DNA of 64,000 bases, taken from Thermosynechococcus sichuanensis E542. Its GTDB lineage: Bacteria; Cyanobacteriota; Cyanobacteriia; Thermosynechococcales; Thermosynechococcaceae. Position numbers and translations under genes: made by a program. The stretch spans positions 1,721,001-1,785,000 of the forward strand of contig NZ_CP032152.1 of the NCBI RefSeq assembly GCF_003555505.1, in the 5' to 3' direction. Of this stretch, positions 8,522-16,321 are shown in pieces; position 1 is the first letter of the stretch; each line of letters begins with the position of its first letter. The notes beneath the pieces were generated by a model that saw only the letters and a program-made list of their open reading frames with translations, searched no databases and was not told where the DNA came from.

Positions 8522-9453
8522 GGCGTCTCTAATTGAATGCCGTGGGGACAGCACTCACAGACCCATAGATCAAGGTCGGGGTCTGGTAAGGCGCGCCGTA
8601 CCCGTTGCATGATGCTGTAACCTTCATCGGCAGAGGACGCTAGGGCAAAAACTGTTGGCCCGGATCCCGACATCATGCTGGCGATCGCCCCGGCGGCGAG
8701 GAATTGCTCCTTTAACTCTGCCACCAAGGGGTAGCGGGGCAACACAACTTTCTCTAAATCATTACGGAGACTAGCAGCCAATTGGGTGATGTCGCGCTGC
8801 TGAATTGCCTGTAACAGGGTTGCGGATCCCCCCTCTTGGCGGGCTTTTTCCTGCTCGCTGGGGGTTTGAGCATAGGTGGTGGCGAATTCCTGCCGATAGG
8901 TTTGATAGGCCCAAGGGGTAGCCACACTCAGGGAGCGATACTTCCCCAAAACAACCGTTAATCCCTGTAAATCCACTAGGGGCGTCAACTGTTCACCGCG
9001 CCCTAGGGCCAAGGCAGTACCCCCTTGCAGACAGAAGGGCACATCGGCTCCCAATTGCGCTGCAAAGGTTTGCAATTCTGCTTGCGTAAGACCCAACTGC
9101 CACAGGAGATCTAAGCCCACAAGGACCGCTGCCCCATTGGTGGATCCCCCGGCCAAGCCCGCCCCCATAGGAATCCGTTTTTCAATGAAAATTTCCACGC
9201 CATCGTGATCGGGAAAATGCTGCTGGAGGAGTGCCGCTGCTTTGTAGGCGAGATTTCGTTGATCGCAGGGGACAGCAGGGTTGGTGCAATGGACTTTAAT
9301 CTGGCGATCGCGCCGAGGGACAAGTTCAATGCGATCCATGAGAGAGACCGCCTGCATCACCATTACCAGCTCGTGGTAGCCACTGCCATCCAAGCAATTG
9401 CCGACAATTTGTAAAAAGAGATTAATTTTGGCAGGCGCCAGCAGACGATACAC
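8518..9453 (-). CDS. ispE: 4-diphosphocytidyl-2-C-methyl-D-erythritol kinase
   Basis: The 311-residue GHMP-family kinase phosphorylates CDP-methylerythritol in the MEP pathway, which supplies isoprenoids for carotenoids, the chlorophyll phytyl tail and quinones. Visible signatures are the N-terminal LLAPAKINLFLQIVG, the glycine-rich ATP loop PMGAGLAGGSTNGAAVL (residues about 93-110) and the C-terminal MMSGSGPTVFAL motif. The catalytic Lys and Asp are present in PAKINL and GADVPFCLQGG. Length is normal. It converges with the sigma factor gene and diverges from the metal-transport permease gene. Confidence 0.96.
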   Translation of the reverse strand: MYRLLAPAKINLFLQIVGNCLDGSGYHELVMVMQAVSLMDRIELVPRRDRQIKVHCTNPAVPCDQRNLAYKAAALLQQHFPDHDGVEIFIEKRIPMGAGLAGGSTNGAAVLVGLDLLWQLGLTQAELQTFAAQLGADVPFCLQGGTALALGRGEQLTPLVDLQGLTVVLGKYRSLSVATPWAYQTYRQEFATTYAQTPSEQEKARQEGGSATLLQAIQQRDITQLAASLRNDLEKVVLPRYPLVAELKEQFLAAGAIASMMSGSGPTVFALASSADEGYSIMQRVRRALPDPDLDLWVCECCPHGIQLETP

Positions 9454-9535
9454 GCAGCCCCATCCTCACAACCACCTCGTTGAATAGCATATTATTCTTC
9501 TATTGCTCTTTGGCAGGCCCCAACCAAAAGTCTCC

Positions 9536-10390
9536 ATGATGTTGGAACGAATGATTGATCTGTTGCAGTTGCCCTTTATGCAGCGGGCACTGTGGGCAGG
9601 GATCTTGACAGGAGGGATGGCAGGTGCCCTCGGTAGCTTTACAATCCTGCGGCAACTTTCCTTTTTTAGTGATGCTTTGGGGCACTCAGCCCTACTGGGG
9701 ATTAGTTTAGGGATTATTCTGGGACTGAATCCCTCAGTGATGTTGCTGCCCTTTGCCGTGGTCTTTGCCCTTGGGGTGACGTATCTGCTGGAGCATACAC
9801 GGCTGTGGACGGATGCCCTTTTGAATATCATCTATTCGGCCTCGTTAGCAATAGCGGTGATTTTGCTCAGTATGAGCGATCGCTATCAAGGGGGGCTGAA
9901 TAATTTACTGTTTGGCGATATTTTGGCGGTGCGCCCAGCCGATCTCATCATGAGTGGCACACTCTGCGCCTTTGTCAGCATTTTTATTCTGTTGACGTTG
10001 CGGGTACAGTTGCTAATCACAGTAAATGAGGCCTTGGCAGTGGCGCGGGGGGCGGCGGTGGGCATTCAGCGGCTGCTGTTTATCACCCTATTGGCCTTGG
10101 TGGTCGCTGTCTCGATTAAGACTGTTGGTGTGTTGCTCATTAGTGCCTTTGTCGTCATTCCCGCCTGTGGCGCCCGCCTGTGGAGTCGGCAATTTTCGCA
10201 GTATGTGGTTTTGGCAGCCCTCGTGGGGGTGGGTAGTGCCATTGTTGGCATGCTGTTGTCAGCAGGGATGAATTGGCCGTCGGGTCCGAGTATTGTGGTC
10301 TGTCAACTAGCGTTCTTTTTGGGGTCGATCGCGATCAACTCACTGCGAGGGGCGCGGCTGTATAGAGGGCAGAAATCTCCAACAAGCTGA
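9536..10390 (+). CDS. ZnuB/MntB-type metal ABC transporter permease
   Basis: The ATG at 9536 (or the adjacent one at 9539) starts a protein of about 284 residues with about eight hydrophobic spans, the ABC-3 permease fold for Zn, Mn or Fe uptake. Diagnostic segments are [24 protein letters not shown] near the N-terminus, [19 protein letters not shown] and the C-terminal [21 protein letters not shown]. Transporters of this class need an ATPase and a binding protein, but neither neighbour is one, so the partners must be encoded elsewhere. The 3' end overlaps the end of tsaD by 56 bases. The metal cannot be told from sequence. Confidence 0.88.
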   Translation: MMLERMIDLLQLPFMQRALWAGILTGGMAGALGSFTILRQLSFFSDALGHSALLGISLGIILGLNPSVMLLPFAVVFALGVTYLLEHTRLWTDALLNIIYSASLAIAVILLSMSDRYQGGLNNLLFGDILAVRPADLIMSGTLCAFVSIFILLTLRVQLLITVNEALAVARGAAVGIQRLLFITLLALVVAVSIKTVGVLLISAFVVIPACGARLWSRQFSQYVVLAALVGVGSAIVGMLLSAGMNWPSGPSIVVCQLAFFLGSIAINSLRGARLYRGQKSPTS

Positions 10391-11396
10391 GGCGTGAACG
10401 CGCTGTCAGATCCAAGGGGGAGCGATCGCCCCGCTGGAAATGCTCCACTGCCGCACAGCCAATCATTGCCGCATTATCGGTACACAGCCGCAGGGGCGGA
10501 AAAATTAACTGTAGCCCCAAGGGTTCCGCAGCCGCAGTCAGGTGTTGTCGCAGTCCAGAATTGGCCGCTACGCCTCCCCCAATGGCGAGGGTTTTGAAGC
10601 CATGATCGACTGCTGCCGCGATCGCCCGCTTGGTCAAGGCCTGTGCCACCGCTTTTTGAAAACTGGCAGCGAGATCCGCCAGCGGCAATTCATCATAGGT
10701 TTGACGCAACTCCTCCACCAGCCGTGCCACTGCGGTTTTCAGGCCACTAAAGCTGGAATCGTAGGGATGCACCTTGCCATCTAGGAGGCGGATATTTCCC
10801 TCTGGTAGATCAAAGGCCTCTGGATTGCCCTGCTGCGCCAAGCGATCGAGCACTGGCCCCCCTGGATAGCCCAAGCCCAGTAGGCGTGCCACCTTATCGT
10901 AGGCTTCCCCCGCCGCATCATCCCGCGTTTGGCCAAAAAGCTGGTACTCGCCACAGCCATAAACACCAATGAGACTGGTGTGCCCGCCAGACACCAAGAG
11001 GCAGAGAAACGGCGGTTCAAGGGTCGGCTCCGCTAAATAAGACGCATAGAGGTGGCCTTCAAGGTGGTGAATTCCCAGGAGGGGTTTTTGCTGCACAAGG
11101 GCAAGGGTTTTTGCTGCTGTTACCCCAATGAGCAGCGACCCCACTAATCCAGGGGCACAGGTAACCGCAATGGCATCAATGGCAGACCAATCGCAACCGG
11201 CCTCACCCATGGCTGCTGTGATCACGCCGTTAATGTTTGCCAAGTGGGCGCGGGAAGCGACTTCCGGTACCACCCCACCAAAGGGCTGATGAGCACGCAC
11301 TTGCGAGGCAATCACATTACTTTCGATGGCGCGATCGCGCACTACGGCAGCAGCCGTTTCGTCACAACTGGTTTCAATGGCCAGAATTCTTACCAT
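10335..11396 (-). CDS. tsaD: tRNA N6-adenosine threonylcarbamoyltransferase TsaD
   Basis: The 353-residue protein is the catalytic subunit (Kae1/YgjD family) that transfers threonylcarbamoyl to A37 of ANN-decoding tRNAs, with TsaB and TsaE as partners. It opens with [17 protein letters not shown], has the metal-binding HxxxH in [26 protein letters not shown], and the ASP-fold ATP site ending in [13 protein letters not shown]. Length is normal. It overlaps the 3' end of the ZnuB-like gene by 56 bases tail to tail, and diverges from the Rrf2 regulator gene across 215 bases. Confidence 0.97.
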   Translation of the reverse strand: MVRILAIETSCDETAAAVVRDRAIESNVIASQVRAHQPFGGVVPEVASRAHLANINGVITAAMGEAGCDWSAIDAIAVTCAPGLVGSLLIGVTAAKTLALVQQKPLLGIHHLEGHLYASYLAEPTLEPPFLCLLVSGGHTSLIGVYGCGEYQLFGQTRDDAAGEAYDKVARLLGLGYPGGPVLDRLAQQGNPEAFDLPEGNIRLLDGKVHPYDSSFSGLKTAVARLVEELRQTYDELPLADLAASFQKAVAQALTKRAIAAAVDHGFKTLAIGGGVAANSGLRQHLTAAAEPLGLQLIFPPLRLCTDNAAMIGCAAVEHFQRGDRSPLDLTARSRLSLLEISALYTAAPLAVS

Positions 11397-11611
11397 TGGG
11401 CAGACTTGGGCATGAAGCTAGAGGCTCTTTTCAGTCTAGCCTGTTTGTTCAGTGAACTTGTTGAAGAGCGTTTCTGCAATGCCGTGAATTCTCGAGGTTG
11501 CAACCTGTGCCACGGTGAAGATGCCTAAGAATCTCCTAAATCCCGATCAAGAAGTAGGATATACTATGGGTTGGGCAATCTGCTCAACGTCGTGCGTGTG
11601 CCAAAGGTCTT

Positions 11612-12049
11612 GTGGAACTGTCTGCCAAAAGTGAGTACGCCCTCTTGGCGCTCTTGGAAATGTCAGCGGCCTATGAACAGGCGGAGCCGCTACAAATTCG
11701 CCAAATTGCTGCCATGCACAACATTCCCGATCGCTATCTGGAGCAACTGATGGCGACCCTACGCCGCAAGGGTCTGATTCGCAGTCAGCGGGGGGCACGG
11801 GGTGGCTACTTGCTGGCAAAAGCACCTTGGCAAATCTCAATTTTAGATGTGCTCAACTGTATTGAGGGCATTGAGTCCAAGCTCGCGCAAAAGCCGCCCG
11901 ACAACGGTGATCTGGAGCGTAGCCTGATCCGTTCAGTGTGGCTAGAAGCCTGCGCAGCGGCCAATGATGTCTTGAAAAAGCATACGCTTCAAGATTTGTG
12001 CGATCGCCGACAGGCTTACCAGCAAGTGGATGTCATGTACTACATCTAG
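11612..12049 (+). CDS. Rrf2 family transcriptional regulator, cysteine-ligand-free (possibly CymR-like)
   Basis: The GTG at 11612 starts a 145-residue Rrf2 protein: MELSAKSEYALLALLEMSAA, the winged helix with LQIRQIAAMHNIPDRYLEQLMATLRRKGLI, and the family wing SQRGARGGYLLAK. In IscR-type members three closely spaced Cys residues after this region bind an Fe-S cluster; here the segment has only isolated Cys (LNCIEGI, LEACAAA, LCDRR) without that triad. Rrf2 proteins lacking the triad include CymR, the cysteine-metabolism repressor that works with CysK. cysK begins 63 bases downstream on the same strand, which supports a sulfur-related role by context only. Confidence 0.9.
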   Translation: MELSAKSEYALLALLEMSAAYEQAEPLQIRQIAAMHNIPDRYLEQLMATLRRKGLIRSQRGARGGYLLAKAPWQISILDVLNCIEGIESKLAQKPPDNGDLERSLIRSVWLEACAAANDVLKKHTLQDLCDRRQAYQQVDVMYYI

Positions 12050-12112
12050 ATTGGGGCTGGTATTTATCTGATTTTCCTCAGGTTTTTGTTTTGAATTGGA
12101 GATTAATACCCC

Positions 12113-13078
12113 ATGAACATTGCCCCTGATATTACTGCCCTCATTGGTCGCACCCCCCTCGTGCGCTTGAATCGCATTCCCCAATCCGAAGGCTGTGTGG
12201 CGCAAATTGTGGTCAAGCTAGAGAGCATGAATCCTGCGGCCTCGGTTAAGGATCGCATTGGCCTGAGTATGATTCAGGAGGCAGAAGCAGCGGGTCTCAT
12301 TACCCCCGGTAAAACGGTTTTAGTGGAACCTACATCGGGAAATACTGGGATTGCCTTGGCCATGGTAGCAGCGGCAAAGGGCTATCGCCTGATTCTCACC
12401 ATGCCAGAAACGATGAGTGCAGAGCGGCGAGCCATGCTGCGTGCCTATGGAGCAGAGCTGGATTTGACCCCCGGCACTGAGGGGATGAGTGGTGCGATTC
12501 GTCGTGCGGAAGAGATTACCGCCTCCCTTGAGGATGCCTTCATGCTGCAACAGTTCAAAAATCCCGCCAATCCCAAGATTCATCGTGAAACCACTGCCCT
12601 CGAAATTTGGCAAGATACAGACGGTCAAGTGGATATTTTGGTGGCTGGAGTGGGTACTGGAGGTACGATTACGGGGGTGGCAGAAGTGATCAAAGCCAAG
12701 AAGCCTAGCTTTCAGGCGATCGCCGTCGAACCGAGCAATAGTCCTGTCCTTTCAGGCGGCAAACCGGGTCCCCACAAAATTCAAGGCATTGGCGCTGGCT
12801 TTGTGCCCCCCGTTCTTAAACGTGAACTCATTGATGAAGTGATTACCGTCTCTGACGATCAAGCCATTCATTTTGGTCGGCGTTTGGCGCGTGAAGAAGG
12901 CTTGCTTTCAGGCATTTCCAGTGGCGCTGCCCTTTGTGCTGCCATTCAGGTGGCTCAACGACCCGAAAATGCAGGCAAGCTAATTGTCATGGTGCAGCCG
13001 AGCTTTGGTGAACGCTACTTGACCACACCCCTGTTTCAAGATGCACTACCCTTGGTACCCAGTTATTTACAACATTAG
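12113..13078 (+). CDS. cysK: Cysteine synthase A (O-acetylserine sulfhydrylase)
   Basis: The 321-residue PLP enzyme makes cysteine from O-acetylserine and sulfide in the cytoplasm. It shows the N-terminal [16 protein letters not shown], the PLP lysine in [11 protein letters not shown] (about residue 45), the substrate loop [13 protein letters not shown], and the phosphate-binding [24 protein letters not shown] near the C-terminus holds the Ser that contacts PLP. The start is ATG 12113, preceded by a GGAG stretch. It follows the Rrf2 regulator, and the two are likely co-transcribed or functionally linked. A hairpin-forming sequence follows at 13113-13135. Confidence 0.97.
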   Translation: MNIAPDITALIGRTPLVRLNRIPQSEGCVAQIVVKLESMNPAASVKDRIGLSMIQEAEAAGLITPGKTVLVEPTSGNTGIALAMVAAAKGYRLILTMPETMSAERRAMLRAYGAELDLTPGTEGMSGAIRRAEEITASLEDAFMLQQFKNPANPKIHRETTALEIWQDTDGQVDILVAGVGTGGTITGVAEVIKAKKPSFQAIAVEPSNSPVLSGGKPGPHKIQGIGAGFVPPVLKRELIDEVITVSDDQAIHFGRRLAREEGLLSGISSGAALCAAIQVAQRPENAGKLIVMVQPSFGERYLTTPLFQDALPLVPSYLQH

Positions 13079-13112
13079 GCACAAGTGACGTTCGGTGTCA
13101 GGGGTTATTTTG

Positions 13113-13135
13113 TGCAAACTAAAACTTGGTTTGCA
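13113..13135 (+). other. Perfect 7-bp inverted repeat downstream of cysK
   Basis: TGCAAAC (13113-13119) and GTTTGCA (13129-13135) are perfect reverse complements around a 9-base loop, 35 bases after the cysK stop. No T-run follows, so it is not a classical intrinsic terminator. It may be a transcript-end hairpin or a protein-binding site for the following gene. Confidence 0.4.
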
Positions 13136-13210
13136 GGTTGGGGCGATCGCCTAGGCTAGATTGATAGCAAGACCTTGTGCTTCAGTCCTGCCTACCTTGG
13201 GAGACCCATA

Positions 13211-13675
13211 ATGACTGAACCTGCCACCCGCTCTGAACTTAGTCAAGTCCTAGATGCTATCCAAGGAATGCAAGCCGATATGAGGGCGATGCAGGCCACC
13301 ATTCAGGCGATGGACAAAAAGTTAGACATCCACATTGCCACCACAACAGAGCGCTTCAACCTCATGGATGAAAAGCTAAAGCGGCTGGAGGACAAAATTG
13401 ATGCTGTAGAAGCAAAGTTAGAGCAGCGGATCAATGCTGTAGAAGCCAAATTGGAGCAGCGCATCAATGCTGTGGAGGCTAAGCTAGAGCAGCGGATCAA
13501 TTCCATAGAGATACAGTTAGGGCAGCGGATTGATACAGTAGAGTCCACGTTGCAGGACATTGCTAAGCGACAGGCGGGGACAGATGCACGGCTATGGGGC
13601 TTCTTGGTAACCCTCTTGGTGGCAACGCTGGGACTGCTGGCAAAATTATTACTCTTTGATTTACCCCAGTCTTAA
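13211..13675 (+). CDS. Hendecad-repeat coiled-coil protein with C-terminal membrane anchor, copy 1
   Basis: From ATG 13211 the protein has 154 residues (an in-frame start at 13175 would add 12). The middle is a long coiled coil built of 11-residue repeats: DAVEAKLEQRI, NAVEAKLEQRI twice, NSIEIQLGQRI and DTVESTLQDIA, encoded by consecutive 33-base units at 13400-13564. The C-terminus is one hydrophobic span (WGFLVTLLVATLGLLAKLLLF) with a very short tail, so it is a tail-anchored-like protein with a cytoplasmic coiled coil. I do not recognise a named function. A close paralogue follows 134 bases later. Confidence 0.75.
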   Translation: MTEPATRSELSQVLDAIQGMQADMRAMQATIQAMDKKLDIHIATTTERFNLMDEKLKRLEDKIDAVEAKLEQRINAVEAKLEQRINAVEAKLEQRINSIEIQLGQRIDTVESTLQDIAKRQAGTDARLWGFLVTLLVATLGLLAKLLLFDLPQS

Positions 13676-13809
13676 GGATGTCTCTCTCTAAGGCTTTCGT
13701 CGAAGATGGTGTAAAACTGCTGTAAGCCAAGGAGAACCTTCATAAGCTTTATACTATGCACCCCCTAATGCAAGATAGAGTGTAGAAAAAGGCTTCAAAG
13801 GCTCTAAAA

Positions 13810-14220
13810 GTGAACGAACCCGCCACTCGCTCTGAACTTAGTCAAGTCTTGGATGCCATCCAAGGCATGCAAGTCACTATCCAAGCGATCGACAAAAAGT
13901 TAGACATCCACATTGCCACCACAACAGAGCGCTTCAACCTCATGGATGAAAAGCTGAAGCGGCTGGAGGACAAAATTGATGCTGTAGAAGCCAAATTGGA
14001 GCAGCGCATCAATGCTGTGGAGGCTAAGCTAGAACAGCGAATCAATTCCATAGAGATACAGTTAGGGCAGCGGATTGATACAGTAGAGTCCACGTTGCAG
14101 GACATTGCTAAGCGACAGGCGGGCACGGATGCGCGGCTATGGGGCTTCTTGGTAACCCTCTTGGTGGCAACGCTGGGACTGCTGGCAAAATTATTACTCT
14201 TTGATTTACCCTCGTCTTAA
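13810..14220 (+). CDS. Hendecad-repeat coiled-coil protein with C-terminal membrane anchor, copy 2
   Basis: A GTG at 13810 starts a 136-residue paralogue of the preceding gene. It matches copy 1 nearly base for base from the LDIHIATTTERFNLMDEKLK region to the end, but lacks one 33-base hendecad unit and seven residues near QGMQ. The repeat units run at 13978-14109, and the same C-terminal membrane span closes the protein. The near-identity implies recent duplication or gene conversion. The initiation codon, not the frame, is the uncertain part, since no ATG is available upstream of the conserved EPATRSELSQVLDAIQGMQ. Confidence 0.72.
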   Translation: MNEPATRSELSQVLDAIQGMQVTIQAIDKKLDIHIATTTERFNLMDEKLKRLEDKIDAVEAKLEQRINAVEAKLEQRINSIEIQLGQRIDTVESTLQDIAKRQAGTDARLWGFLVTLLVATLGLLAKLLLFDLPSS

Positions 14221-14271
14221 TCGGTCTAGCTCTTTTCTAAAATACGGGATTGCAAACAGGTACTGACAGTA

Positions 14272-14817
14272 ATGCAACGCTTAACAAAACCCAGTTTTTT
14301 AGTGAAGCTACGAGCAGGCGCATTGTCTCTAGTCCTCCTACCATTGGTTGTACCAGCAGTGGCTAAGGCTGAAAATCCTACCCATGTGCGACAACTCTTG
14401 GAAACGCGCCAATGTCCCAACTGTGATCTGCGGGGCGCGAACCTAATGGATGCCAATTTGTTTAAGGCAAATTTGGCGGGTGCCAATTTGGAGGGCGCCT
14501 ATCTGGCGGGTGCGAATCTCTTTGGCGCCAATTTGGAAAGGGCAAACTTGAACCGTGCCAGCCTCTACCTAGCGATTTTGGTCAATGCCAATTTGGCAGG
14601 GGCGCAACTTGTGGGAACCCGCCTCACCCTCAGCAACCTTGTCAATGCCAACCTTAGCGGTGCCAATCTGGAGAATGCAGTCATGAAGGGGGCAAATATG
14701 ATTGATGTGAATTTGACGGCTGCAAACCTGAAGGGGGCAGATCTCGATCGCGCCAATTTGAGTGGGGCTAATTTCAGCCAAACGATCTTTGATCGCCCCC
14801 CAGCCCTTAGGAAGTAA
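14272..14817 (+). CDS. Exported pentapeptide-repeat protein
   Basis: The 181-residue protein starts with a signal peptide ([20 protein letters not shown] followed by a hydrophobic core and AKA-EN as a likely cleavage site near residue 33). After a QCPNCDLRG segment it consists of A(N/D)LXX pentapeptide repeats to near the C-terminus (for example [20 protein letters not shown]), which fold into a right-handed quadrilateral beta helix. Proteins of this kind are abundant in cyanobacteria, many in the thylakoid lumen or periplasm, and mostly of unknown role. The gene end overlaps the convergent gltX end by 11 bases. Confidence 0.9.
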   Translation: MQRLTKPSFLVKLRAGALSLVLLPLVVPAVAKAENPTHVRQLLETRQCPNCDLRGANLMDANLFKANLAGANLEGAYLAGANLFGANLERANLNRASLYLAILVNANLAGAQLVGTRLTLSNLVNANLSGANLENAVMKGANMIDVNLTAANLKGADLDRANLSGANFSQTIFDRPPALRK

Positions 14818-16264
14818 CCTGTGCCTGTTTCAATGCTGCCGCAAGTCGCGGTTGATCCCAGCCCCGTTGGTGGAGAATTTGCCACGTGGCCATTAAATCA
14901 GGACCATGGACAGCACCCGTGAGAGCAGCACGCAGCGATCGCATTGTTGCCCCTTTTTTCACACCGGCGGCTTTGGTGGCCTGTTGAATCAGGTGTTGCC
15001 CCATCTCAACCGTAAGCGTTGGCTCTGAGGGTAAATGCTCTAGCAGGTAGGTCAAAATAGTTGCACTTGGGGGTTGGCTCAATTGAGCCATTGCTTCAGC
15101 ATCAAAGGTGACGGTGGGGACAAAGAAAACCGCCCCTTGATCAATGGCCTCCTTGAGGGTGTTGAGACCGGGTTGCAGGAGTTGGGCAAGGTCAAGTAAC
15201 CAAGGGCGATCGCTCGCCTCATCAAAGGCATAGCCTGCCCCCTGCCACAAGGGAATAAGTTCCGCCAAAAGTTCTTCTGGCTCTAGTTGCTGAATGTACT
15301 GGCGATTGAGCCAATTCAGCTTATCCCAGTCAAAGCGAGCACCTGCTTTGTTAATCCGCTCAAAACTAAAGTGCTTTGCCGCCAGATCAAGGCTAAAGAG
15401 TTCACCCATCCCTTCAGGGGGCGACCAACCCAAGAGCGTCATGTAGTTGGCCAAAGCGGGGGCTAGGTACCCCATGGCTCGAAAGTCAGAAATGGAGGTA
15501 ACGCCATCCCGTTTCGAGAGTTTTTGTCCCGCTGAATTGAGAATCAAGGGGGTATGGGCAAAGTTGGGGGGAGTGGCGCCAAGGGCTTCGTAGAGCAAAA
15601 TTTGTTTGGGTGTGTTACCAATGTGGTCTTCACCGCGAATGACATCGGTAATGCCCATGGCAATGTCGTCAACGACCACGACCAAGTTATAGAGGGGATA
15701 GCCAATCTCGCCTCGGGGAGCCGCCCGCGCAATCACCATATCGCCCCCCAGATCAGCCCCCTGCCAGCTTACTCGACCGCGCACCAGATCCTGCCATTCA
15801 ATCTGGCGATCGTCCTCAATTTTGAAGCGAATCACAGGGGTGCGTCCCGCCGCATCAAAGGCTGCTTGCTCCTCTGGGGTCAAATGGCGGTGACGGTTGT
15901 CGTAGCGGGGGGCTAATCCCTTGGCTTTTTGTTCTGAGCGTAGGGCATCGAGTTCTTCGGGGGTGCAGTAGCAGTAGTAGGCCAGTCCCTTATCCAAGAG
16001 GGTTTGAATCGCTTGGCGGTACAGATCAAGGCGATCGCTTTGGAAATAGGGCCCCTCATCCCACGTCAGGCCCAGCCATTGCAAGCCCTCAAGGATATTT
16101 TCGGTATATTCGGGTCGAGACCGCTCGCGATCGGTATCCTCAATCCGCAGAATAAATTTCCCTCCCCGGTGGCGGGCGTAAAGCCAGTTAAATACAGCGG
16201 TACGAGCAGTCCCAATGTGCAGATTTCCTGTCGGACTCGGCGCTAAACGAACACGAACTGTCAC
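14807..16264 (-). CDS. gltX: Glutamyl-tRNA synthetase
   Basis: The 485-residue class I synthetase has the HIGH-type motif in [15 protein letters not shown] and the KMSKS-type loop KLSKRDGV, with a full C-terminal anticodon-binding alpha-helical domain. It charges tRNA-Glu, which in cyanobacteria feeds both translation and tetrapyrrole synthesis through glutamyl-tRNA reductase. It is probably the non-discriminating type, since most cyanobacteria lack GlnRS, but that cannot be read here. The start codon is GTG at 16264, giving the usual [14 protein letters not shown]-terminus. The tRNA-Glu gene is in the same window at 49272. Confidence 0.97.
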   Translation of the reverse strand: MTVRVRLAPSPTGNLHIGTARTAVFNWLYARHRGGKFILRIEDTDRERSRPEYTENILEGLQWLGLTWDEGPYFQSDRLDLYRQAIQTLLDKGLAYYCYCTPEELDALRSEQKAKGLAPRYDNRHRHLTPEEQAAFDAAGRTPVIRFKIEDDRQIEWQDLVRGRVSWQGADLGGDMVIARAAPRGEIGYPLYNLVVVVDDIAMGITDVIRGEDHIGNTPKQILLYEALGATPPNFAHTPLILNSAGQKLSKRDGVTSISDFRAMGYLAPALANYMTLLGWSPPEGMGELFSLDLAAKHFSFERINKAGARFDWDKLNWLNRQYIQQLEPEELLAELIPLWQGAGYAFDEASDRPWLLDLAQLLQPGLNTLKEAIDQGAVFFVPTVTFDAEAMAQLSQPPSATILTYLLEHLPSEPTLTVEMGQHLIQQATKAAGVKKGATMRSLRAALTGAVHGPDLMATWQILHQRGWDQPRLAAALKQAQVTS

Positions 16265-16321
16265 TGCTGACCTCGAATAAAAAATTGCCCTTTCGATCCT
16301 ACCGCATTGGCTACAGGCCTT

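Noticed and set aside
11397-11611. Possible promoter with TATACT at 11560 before the Rrf2 gene
   Set aside because: The -10-like element has no convincing -35 at the right distance, so I did not list it as a feature.
13400-13564. Regular 33-base repeats as a possible CRISPR array or minisatellite
   Set aside because: They are in-frame 11-residue coding units of a coiled coil, with no unique spacers, so this is protein repeat structure.
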